A stretch of DNA of 64,000 nt from Onchocerca lupi. Its lineage: Eukaryota; Nematoda; Chromadorea; Rhabditida; Onchocercidae. Position 1 is the stretch's first letter, and each line of letters starts with the position of its first letter. The position numbers and the translations under genes were made by a program. Positions 11,878 to 21,304 of the stretch are shown one piece after another. The stretch is from contig JAOVVO010000083.1 of assembly GCA_028564675.1 (NCBI GenBank), positions 62,001 through 126,000 of the forward strand, written 5' to 3'. A model generated the notes under the pieces. The model saw only the letters and a list, made by a program, of their open reading frames with translations. It ran no database searches and had not been told where the DNA came from.

Positions 11878-14800
11878 TTGATTAATTTTGATTTAAAAAG
11901 AAAAAAGAAATCAATAGGATAGTTATTTGGAAATGAATTTCAATCTTCAAAATAAAATTTATATTATTTTTCCGGAATTTTGATCATGGAATTTTTTGTA
12001 ATGATGAATAATAATTCTTCAAATAAATTTTTTTAAATCAATTATAATCTGGAGTAAATTTCAAACTAATTTGTTTAAATCAAACTAATTTGTTTAAATA
12101 AGATCAAAACTAATGATGAATTAGAAGTTTGGAATAATTTCTACTTCTGCTAACAAATAAAATTTGTCCTGTTTAAGAAATATATATGTCAACGTCAATA
12201 GTATTGCCTGTCTGTTTGACAATTTCATTTGATTGAAATGATTACTTTCATCATTTTGATGGATTTTCCTCAAGCGCTTTGAAAGTTGTTTTCTCGTCAC
12301 AAAATGTTATTTCGAAAAAAAAAAGATAAAAGTAAAGAATAAGTAAAAATTTTTTCACTTTATGAAAAACAAAAAAAAAAAAAAATTTAGTGGAAAATTT
12401 CTTTTCAAGATAAAATGTGTAAGTAAATCAGCAAATTAAGGAAGATCGTATTTATGTAGTACTGAAAATTGATATAAAATATTCACCTAATTATTTTTTC
12501 CTATTTAGTCGAGTTTTATTTACAAAAATTATTTTAATTTCATTTAATAATAATGATAAGATAACATGAAATTGATTCTGATGGCTTTTCTTATTTTTTT
12601 TTCATACGAAAAACTAATTAAATAGCCATTTCTCGAACAAAACAAAAAAAAAAAAGGAAAAAAAAGAAACGACAACTTTAATTGATAATTTCTTCAACTT
12701 CTACTAATTATTGTCGTGTAAATTCGATTTCATTTAAGTTGTGCATTAAATTAATTTAACTAAAATCTCGTAAGGGATTCACTGAAGATTTCTCGTTAAT
12801 TAATGTAAAAGATAGAAGACAGTGACTGGAATTCATTACGACCATTTCATCGATCCAAAGAGAATATTCCCTTATTATTTGAAATGAACAAAAAAAAAAA
12901 GACAGTTTATCATTGCAAATCATAATTTTCATTTCGAGCTATGAATCAAAATGGAATTATTAAATATATTAAAAATTAATAAATAAATATAAATAGTAAA
13001 TCCATTATACTTATATATCAAAATAATGAATAATAACTAAATTGATAGGCAATGACAGTTTACGAAGAAAAAAATGAAATTTGTATTTATTAATTCATAT
13101 TTATTAACTAATAATTATATTTACCAGCATATTTTTATTGACTGAAATTTGTATTTATTCATTAATGTTTATATTTTTTAATATTTATTTTTAAGAAACT
13201 TTTCACATAATTAATCATTAAAATATTCATTTTCCATTGTTAAATTAATCAATTTCAGTTACTAAAAAATATTTTAATTATTCTAATTTCCACGTTATAT
13301 TATTTCTATGAAGGTATCAATGTCGTAATTATTAATCAATCAATTCTAGGATCATTTAATATGTAAAATTTCACAGATTTTGCAATTTTCTTAGCAAAAA
13401 TACAACTTTACATGTACGTGCATACATATGGGCATCCATGCGAGCAGACATGGATATAAGCGTGCCGACAAATATTCCTCTTACAAGTTGTGGTACTACA
13501 GCACATAAACGGAGGAATACAATGTCGTCTACTTATGTTATCCCATCGTTCATAGTTCGTTGAACTTTAGATTACCGAAAGATCAATCGATCGATCGAAT
13601 CGAATAGTATAGTTTGAAGGAAAAATCAATAATTAGTTATTTATATTGCTGCTAAATGATACCAAATTAATTAAACATTAGAATATTCATTCCTATTTCC
13701 TAATTTGCTCATATCTACTACTTTACTTTCATTTATTTGCTATATTTTTACGATTCTCTCATTCAATTTTTATTCATTACTATATTTTTAATTCTATATT
13801 AAGTATATTCTTATATCATATACTATATTTTATACTATTTTTTTAATACATTATATTTCGTATTATAGAAGAAGGTTGGCTCATTTAATGGGAAAATGTC
13901 AAATTTTAAATATTTTCATAAAATTTAGGAATGCATAATAAGGGAATAGATGAAAAGAATTTTATAAATTTTTAAAAAAAAAAAAGAAATTAATAATATT
14001 TTTCATATTATTAATTTCTAACTATTAGCAGATTTTAAAAAATATAATTCCTTCATATTATTGATTTCCAGTTGCAAACTTTTAAGAATTTATTTCTTTC
14101 ATATTTTTCGTCAAAAATTATGAGCAAATTTTTCAAAAATTATCGAACAATGTATAACAAATATTAAAGGAAATATGATAACAGAGCTAAAGTTTAGATT
14201 GCCTTTCATTTCGAAAAAAAATTAAAATTAAATATTTTGTCAATTAAGACAACTTTAATGAATCGAATAAAATGATAGGAATTTTTTTGCTTAATTTTCA
14301 TTACGAAGTATAAAAAAATAAACACATAAAATGTAATAATGCAATAAATGAATAATAACTGAACAACAAGAAATTGTTGAAATTGAAATTTTGCACGTTT
14401 TGAGAAAGATTTGGAAATCTGGAAAAGAAATAAGCAATTTTTCTGGACAAAAAAGAAAAATGCGAACAGGAAGAGAGAGTGAAATGAGTTCAATTTCGTG
14501 CTGACTTCTGAATCATCGAACATTATTTAGGATGGCACTGCGGCTTGGAAATCGATAAGAATTCAAGAATGAGCTGGTTCATCATAGATTGGTGAATGTT
14601 ACAAAAGAGGCGGGGCAGGAAGATGGGAATGATAAATTGCTGATATAATACTGATAAAAAGTGGCATACGTGGTCGTATATATATTACGTGTAGCATGAA
14701 TTGCACATGATGCAATTTGTGATTTACAGTTTATGCACTTTTTTATTATTCAATAAATTTCATTCATTTAATTTTTTAAAATTTATAATCAATTGTTCTG

Positions 14801-16629
14801 CTTAATTATTCAATGAATATTGATGAAAGAATTGAAGGAAAAAATGGAATAAAGAAAAAAGAAAAAACTTTACATTTTTAATTGAAAATAAAAAGAAAAA
14901 ATCAAATTATATTGAATGGGAAGATTTTTTATTATATTTGAAAATTATACAAACAAATTTTGGCCCATATATTTGCATTTGCTAAAATTTTTCCTTATAT
15001 TTTTTTTAAATGTTTGATTTGATCAATTGAAATAAATATGATTGTTAACTTTAAGAACTTTCCAACTGTTTTTTTTTTCTTTTTTTTCTTTTAACAAATT
15101 TCTAGACAAATAAATTTGCTTGAGAAAAAAAACTTTGGAAATTCAACTGCAATAGCCGAATTATAATAAAAACACAATCATTACGAAGAAAAACTCGTTT
15201 TTTGATGAATTAATCAATTAATCATTCATTAATTTTTGGACAAAATATGCTGTTGTCATCAATGCTTTATTCAATTTTCAAATTTCAGTGCCTCAAATAT
15301 TTTGATTTTCAAATTCGATTTCAAATACAAGCATTATTATCAAATATTATCGTTAAAATCTTTAATGAAAAGAAATCGCTTACAGATACACTATAAAAAT
15401 TATCTTTCAAAATTCCTTTCCAACTTCATTTTTCATTTTTCATTTTTTGCTCTTTACATTATTTCACTCGTCAACTCAACAGTTTAAAAATTTCAATATT
15501 TCAAACTTTTTATATTCAGCTAAAAGTTGAATACAACAAATTCAAATAAGTCAAAAATAAACATCAAGTCTTGAAATAGTTATAAAATAAGCGAAACATC
15601 AAACTATTACTTTCACATGACTTAAAAGCTTATGCTTTGAAGCACCACAATATTTTATGGACTAATCTTTCTTACAATCAGTCATTTCCAAAATTTCTTT
15701 CCAGTTTCGTTTCATTTCTTTCACATTATTCTATTCTTTTACTTAGTATTTTGCAAATTTCAATATTTCAAACTTTTCAATCATTTCAAACTTGGTTGTA
15801 TAGAAAAAAAAAAACCATGAAACTATGTCGCGTAATAGCTGAAAATGGCAAAGAAAAAAAAAAAAAAAAACATTTGTGTAATATGTTTTTGTTTTGATGT
15901 ATTAATATGAAAGAAAATTTATGTCAACAAATTTTTTAACGATTCAACAACGAAATCAAATTGTTTTCGCAAATGGTAATTGCATTAATTAAACCAATTA
16001 CAATGGATAATTTCCCATGTTTCGTTGTTATTATTATTATTATTATTATTGATTGTTTTTTTATCATCACCTACTCTATTTTATCGAGATATATTGAAAT
16101 TTCATCGTTAATTTTTATTTAACAACATATTCTTTTATTCAAAAAAATTTTTAGAATGAAATTCATTAAAAAAATTTCGGAATAAAGTTGCAAATTTTAG
16201 CGAAAAATTTTGAAATAAATTTCAACAGACAACAAAATGCATCTAAGCTAGCATAAATTACAACGAAATATTTTAATTAATTCTATTTAATGTCACTAAA
16301 TTACAATAAATAAAATAACAGATGTTTAGAAAGAACTATCACAAGAAGTACTAATTATTTGTAGAAATATGAAGATGAGGGACTAATGTATTAATTTAAA
16401 TAGATTTTAAACTAAAATTAAGCATCGATTAATTCATAAAATTTTGAAAGAAGAAGGATTAGATTCGAAAATGCAACTTTTGATGATAAAGTATGATCTG
16501 CTTAAGTTTAAAAAAAAATCCTAAACAACACATTTTCTAATCTCACAGAAGTAAATAACCATAGATGACTTCCCGTAGTACCAATTTGTATAAATAAAAA
16601 TGTAAATGCTCCTTATGACTCTTTACAAA
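11878..16629. other. intergenic stretch, no gene identified
   Basis: AT-rich with many homopolymer runs and a (TTA)n run near 16029-16050. Two patches are less AT-rich: 13400-13610, which contains the inverted repeat ATCCATG...CATGGAT and a run of ATCGATCG, and 14570-14730, with a GGGGCGG-type box on one strand and ATTGCA...TGCAAT. The frames at 14206-14523 (minus), 15236-15487 and 15637-15897 (plus) are composed of low-complexity F, K and L runs and are not supported as genes. Confidence 0.5.
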
Positions 16630-16770
16630 ACGTTGCAAGTTCTCCATCTATTGCTCTCGAATTTCGACACAACCTTGCATTCTAACAGGCGCGTGTTTTT
16701 ATATAAACATACTTTCTTTCTTCACGTATCACGTTCCGTACAACTGAAGTGAGGAGTTGAATTTTTTGAC
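16630..16770. repeat. dispersed repeat family, copy C, with tail hairpin
   Basis: The core is at 16630-16695 and the tail shared with the 11.5-kb copy runs to about 16765 (TATATAAACATACTTTC, CACGTATCACGTTCCGT, AAGTGAGGAG). At the same relative place it has an inverted repeat, GAGGAGT...ACTCCTC, with stem bases different from copy B but pairing kept. It lies on the 3' side of the minus-strand Helitron relic. Confidence 0.6.
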
Positions 16771-16851
16771 TCCTCCCTACGCCACGTCTTGGTGAGCGAA
16801 CAGAATTTATTCACCACGCCTCTTTCTGCATTGACTGCGGCAACTTCCTCC

Positions 16852-16919
16852 AACGTTTCAAGTTCTTCATCAATTGATCTGAAATTCTCATACCGTTGCA
16901 TTGCGTTCGAATAGGCGCT
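16852..16919. repeat. dispersed repeat family, copy D
   Basis: Core repeat only: ACGTTTCAAGTTCTTCATCA, then TTGATCTGAAATTCTCATAC, then GCGTTCGAATAGGCGC. It lies about 220 bp from copy C in the same orientation. Between them is a second, more GC-rich block (CTCCTCCCTACGCCACGTCT, CACCACGCCTC) that belongs to the same element. Confidence 0.6.
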
Positions 16920-17176
16920 AGTTTTTAAATAAGTGAGGTGAGTAATTTTAGCTTTTCGTTTGTTTTTTGTTTTGTGAGGGATATAATTCGTTTATTTTTT
17001 GATTTGTGGGGGATGTAGTTGCGTCGCACAATGTCGAGGTCATGATAGTGTATAAAGAAATGTTTCCTTCAAGCAATTTGTGAATTATCTCTTCTAATAT
17101 TAGGCTAATATTACTTTTACATTAGGTTGTGACTTGGATTGCTTCTTTGTCGTAGATTTCAATGTTCATTTTGACA

Positions 17177-17240
17177 CAACATTTCAAGTGTTAACCTATT
17201 GATTTGAAATTTTGACATAACGTTACATTCGAATAGACAC
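17177..17240. repeat. dispersed repeat family, copy E
   Basis: Core repeat in the same orientation as the two preceding copies (TTTCAAGTGTTAACCTATTG, TTTTGACATAACGTTACATT, CGAATAGACACGT), followed by a decayed tail including AAAGTGAGTTATCGGGCTGA. It is the copy nearest the Helitron helicase relic, about 350 bp from its last recognisable codons. Confidence 0.6.
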
Positions 17241-17579
17241 GTTGTTTTTGATAGACACATCTAGTTTTTTGTTACCTATCACACCTGTAACAAATAAAAG
17301 TGAGTTATCGGGCTGAATTCATCAACCACGCTTACTTCCTGCAAGGTTTGGATGTGGCCTTCAGTTTGCAACGCTCAGTAGACTCGGTAAAGTATGTGCG
17401 TATTCCAATGCAACGTTCTGTCAAAATCTCAAAGCAATAGATAAAAACTTTCGGAGATTTAAGATTTCGAACAAACGAACATTTACGACTGTTAGTATCT
17501 TTTAATATCAAATATAATTTTTTGCAGTAGCAATAGTTCAACAATTTAATTGAGCAGTTTTTTTTTTTTTTTTTCAAAT

Positions 17580-19640
17580 TCGCACAATTCCAACGATTGA
17601 CTCTAAGTTTTGTTGATGGTGAATGCAAACGCCAATCGAATTGGGAATTGTTTATCATCATAATTAATGAGAAAGTGAAAATTGATCTCTTAAACTGAAA
17701 TGGCATATCGTTGGAATCATAGGAATGCGAAGAATAAGGACATCTTAACCTGTGAAAGGTCCTGCCAAGATTATTGCTTCACAATATTGCTCATTAATTT
17801 TTTTACTGCAAGCTGCGTGTCGTTGCAAAGCTTTGATTGGTTGATATTGCGCAACATTATAACTGGCACGTCGATTCTGGCAGATTGAGTGAATTCAAAA
17901 ATTCTTTTGGATAATTAACTGCTTCATCAGCTTTCACAACAGTATCGACGGATTCGTATGTGACTGCCTCGCTTTGAATGTCAGATTGAATAATATTGTT
18001 GAGTGAGCAGATGTTTTTGTTCTTAGTCGTAAGAGTAGCTCGTTCACTCAGCCAATCGTGATTCTTATAATTGGTTTGAATATCGAGAAATACCTTTTTA
18101 ACTAACTGTTCTTTTGATGTTGCTAAATTGCAGAATTTATGAGGCAATGAAATTCATCCTGAGGCCAGATCATCCGGCAGCTTTCCGTTCTCAATTTTTA
18201 GCAATTGATGTGGGAAGATCTTCGTTGATCGATCATTTTGCAGCTGGACACGCATATTTTAGTTAATTTTAATGTTTTTACGTTCATCACAAATTAAAAT
18301 ATTTCAGGCAAGCATTTATTTCGTCCGTTGGTGCCGATGGAGGAATTACGGATGTTTGTCTGAAATATCTTGCAAGCAATATTAATGCGTCCCCAAACGG
18401 TCTGATATTTCCATGCAAATCTTGCAATGATCGATCAAGAACCTCGATCGATTTTTTGTGCGTCATTGTTCATTCATCCCAAACAATAAGTTCGCATTTT
18501 GTAATGCTTTTCCCATGCCGGATGTTTTGGGAATGTTGCATGTGGGAGCTTCAATCAATTGCATGATCAACGGGAATTTCATAGCGGAATGAGTAGTTCT
18601 TTCATCTACTAGCAATGTTGCAGCTATTCCGGACGATGCAAGTTCTAGGGTTATGTCATTTTGGAATCGAATTGCTGCTAGAATCAATCTAACTAGGAAC
18701 ATTTTACATTTTCCTCCTGGCGCATCTAAAAAACGATTTCTCCAACTCCCTTATTGACAATTTGCATCGTGAATACCTTTTTGCTCAAACGTTAGCTTAG
18801 GAATATCTGATCGCACATGTAACAAAAGATCAGTCGTGTTGTGTTTTTTTTTTCGCGACGCAATTCTACATCCAACGAAGCAGCAGCAGATCGATTCGGT
18901 GATGGCATTCCCAATTGATTGAGAACTTTTTTTTGTGTTCGCTATTTGGAAGCACAAGTCTTCAGTCACTATCAACGCTTCGTTTTAGATTTCTGCTGTG
19001 AAATCCATGCTCATATTTAATTTTAGCTGCGTATTCAATGGAGAATATCTTCAGCCATATGCGATTTGCATTTCTCCCATAACTCTGTTGGAGATGAAGG
19101 AAGGCAAGCGGTCAATATGATTGCAAACAGTGTACGAATTTGATTTGGATGTTACGTGTTACTTGCATCATAAATGCATGCATCCTAGTATCGGTCGTTC
19201 TCATTAAATTCAAAGCTTGACATGTACTGCGGGAAGTAGCATGTGTAACGCTGTTGACAAATCTTAATTGCTGGAAGACAGTTGGACTAGGCACATTTTC
19301 CTAGCAACATGCGAAGAAAAAGCATTTGTCTTGATTAGGATGCACGGTGTACAATCTGCCTATCGTAGTTTGTTTGAATATGCCAGGTTGTTCGTCAATT
19401 GATTTTCTCCTTTGCATCTTTCAAATGATTTTTTACTCGCATTCCATGTGTAATACTTGGGCACTTCCGAATATAAAAGTGTTTTCACAAATGCGTCATT
19501 TTGACATAAGCAGTTAACGTTTTAGCCGGTGCATTCAGGGCTTTGTTGCATATTTGCAGCTATAAAATAAACGCGTTGTCCATTTCCTTCATGTACTACT
19601 AAGTGAACAACAGCTGGACGTAATTCATGTATGAGAAATG
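17580..19640 (-). pseudogene. Helitron Rep/helicase relic (PIF1-like helicase part), degraded
   Basis: On the minus strand, many short frames line up in order with the C-terminal part of a eukaryotic Helitron transposase. From 19640 downward they are: RPAVVHLVVHEGNGQRVYF, PSPTVFQQLRFVNSVTHATS, IEDLC-type VTEDLCFQIAN with DIPKLTFEQKGI, APGGKCKMF, LASSGIAATLL with ERTTHSAMKFPL, LDRSLQDLHGNIRPFG, WLSERATLTTKNK with SVDTVVKADEAVNYP, a decayed RNI-type segment, and finally MPFQFKR...INNSQ (helicase motif VI region). The frame changes repeatedly, stops interrupt it, and Walker A GTGKT has become KCKM. It is a dead element. I do not see the Rep (HUH nuclease) part or firm Helitron ends. Confidence 0.85.
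17580..19640 (-). mobile_element. Helitron rolling-circle transposon remnant
   Basis: The helicase relic and the three flanking copies of the dispersed repeat (16.6-17.3 kb) together indicate an old Helitron insertion. Ends are not defined: I could not place a 5' TC or a 3' hairpin plus CTRR with confidence. The base composition here is clearly less AT-rich than the flanks, as expected of inserted coding sequence. Confidence 0.7.
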
Positions 19641-20567
19641 AAAGAATTCGCCGTACAGCTTCATTGCTACTTATTTATCTTCCAGCCTAGTACTGTTCGA
19701 TTTCGATATGTAATACCGCAATCCTATCACTTCTTTTTTTTAAATAATAAGACAATTATTTGCGACATGATATTATTAGAAACTTGTAAACTATTATGTT
19801 TTGTCATTATGAGAAAATAAATTTGGATTAGAGAATGGAATAAGAGTGAAAATATATGAGATGATAATAACGGATTAATATGAAATAATAAGTTATTGTA
19901 GCAATAAGACCAGAAAAGTGATATCGTCGATTATTAATACAAAAAATGTTGAATTAATAACTAATAGAAATTATAAAAATTATAAAATCTTTTATACATG
20001 AAGTAATAATATTTATTATTTCAGTGTTATATTATCGTTGTTTAAAATATTTTGTTTTTAAATATAATGATAATCGATTCTTTATCAGTAAGATTACAAT
20101 CTGTAGTAATTTAAGATCAAATTTAACCCAAAAATAAATTTTAAAAATTCTTGTTTAAAATTGATAAACAATTTGCATATAGAAAAACGAACAGGCATAG
20201 ATAAAAAGCAAATTATTGTATAGTTAAGTTGTTTCGTAATTTTATATATATATTAAAAAAAAAAAAAACATAAAAATCCATAAATATTACAAACTTAAAA
20301 AAAAGACAGTGAATTTGTGGGAAAATTATTCAACGAATGGAAAAGAAATAGAATAAAAGACAGAATAAAGCAAAAAAGATATCAAAAATAACGGTAAAAA
20401 ATGTATTATTTTCTAATAATTCATTCCATCTTTTGCAAAGTCAAAAAAAAAAAAAAAAGAAAACGAAGAAAAAAAGAATTGTGATAAAATAAACCAAATG
20501 GTTTATTTATTCGAAAAATTCAATTTTAAATTGAATTTTTCCTTTACGAGAAAATAGAAAATTCATT
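19641..20567. other. intergenic stretch, nothing identified
   Basis: AT-rich sequence between the Helitron relic and the solo LTR, with several poly(A) runs (20260 and 20440 regions). The plus-strand frame at 19638-19820 overlaps the antisense of the Helitron start and is not a gene. Confidence 0.5.
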
Positions 20568-20818
20568 TCATTTGTCGTGAAACTAGGTTTGTTTGGAATG
20601 AGGGTGCTTCACGACACTAAGTAATAGAAACACTTTATTACTTCAAATATAATACGTGAGGTGTCGTCCAGTATTAGCTGAGGCGGCACACAATAATTGA
20701 CAGAGATATATATGGATGACGTATATAAAATTAGAAATGGAATGGGAGGTGGTAGTTCGTTGAGGTGGAGTTGACGTCGTTGGTTGATTGTGACTGAATT
20801 GCACTGAACTGATCTGAC

Positions 20819-20846
20819 CGAACTGATCGAACTGATCGAACTGATC
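20819..20846. repeat. 9-bp tandem repeat in LTR
   Basis: Three exact CGAACTGAT units plus one base, preceded by related GAACTGATCTGAC. The array lies between the TATA-like box and the larger U3 repeats and could be an enhancer-type array. Confidence 0.75.
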
Positions 20847-20903
20847 ATTTTAATTATCTTCGATGCTTATATTTCGTTTTTTATCCACGCCCTGTCTGTC
20901 TGT

Positions 20904-20960
20904 GTGTCATTAAGTGCCGGCACAGACTCTGTCTGGGTGCCATTAAGTGCCGGCGCAGAC
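20904..20960. repeat. 33-bp-period direct repeat in LTR U3
   Basis: Two 24-bp copies (20904-20927, 20937-20960) differ at only two positions. Both contain CATTAAGTGCCGGC, itself with a GCCGGC palindrome. Confidence 0.8.
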
Positions 20961-21061
20961 GCTGATAATTGCCTTTTCGTTGGTTAGTCATGTGATTTGG
21001 TCTTTGGACTGGATAATTACATTTAGACAACATTATAATTGGTTTCCCGATTACTCAACAA

Positions 21062-21137
21062 ATTTAACTACCATTAAAATTACGAAATAATGTACACACG
21101 ATTCAACTAACATTAAAACTACGAAATAATGTAAACA
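21062..21137. repeat. 39-bp-period direct repeat in LTR U3
   Basis: Two 37-bp copies start at 21062 and 21101. Both share CATTAAAA then TACGAAATAATGTA, with four mismatches in all. Confidence 0.75.
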
Positions 21138-21153
21138 ATTATACGATAATTAC

Positions 21154-21273
21154 TTTAATTGCTCCAATATGTGGAGGCAGGAGCAATTAAAAGATCTTTA
21201 CTTTTAATTGATCCAATATGTGGAGACAGGAGCAACTAAAGGTTGTTTACCTTTAATTGCTCCAATATGTGGA
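21154..21273. repeat. 49-bp tandem repeat of hairpin units in LTR U3
   Basis: Units start at 21154, 21203 and 21252, exactly 49 bp apart. The first contains a perfect inverted repeat: TTTAATTGCTCC, 14-base loop, GGAGCAATTAAA (21154-21191). The second keeps 10 of 12 pairs, and the third is truncated after the left arm. It ends about 26 bp from the LTR terminus. Confidence 0.85.
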
Positions 21274-21304
21274 TTAATCTTTGATCGGTTATCCCGACAT
21301 CATT

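Larger units (their letters stand above)
20573..21299 (-). mobile_element. solo LTR of an LTR retrotransposon, 727 bp
   Basis: The element begins TGTCG and ends CGACA, a 5-bp terminal inverted repeat with canonical TG...CA ends, and is flanked by identical TCATT. Read on the minus strand it has the order expected of an LTR: a long U3 carrying tandem repeats (21273 down to 20819), a TATA-like TTTTATATAC at 20730-20721, and an AATAAA signal at 20639-20634, about 60 bp before the 3' end. No internal domain or second LTR is present, so it is a recombination-derived solo LTR. The 5-bp duplication and TGTCG end fit BEL/Pao or Ty3 groups; I cannot choose without the internal region. Confidence 0.85.
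20568..21304. repeat. 5-bp target-site duplication (TCATT) flanking the solo LTR
   Basis: TCATT occurs immediately left (20568-20572) and immediately right (21300-21304) of the LTR. A perfect 5-bp duplication abutting both termini is the expected footprint of retroviral-type integrase insertion. Confidence 0.8.

Noticed and set aside
14206..14523. 105-codon minus frame
   Set aside because: Phenylalanine/leucine-rich runs only; no recognisable domain or splice sites.
20609..20848. 79-codon minus frame (ISSISSVRSV...)
   Set aside because: Lies wholly inside the solo LTR and reads through its 9-bp repeat; not a gene.
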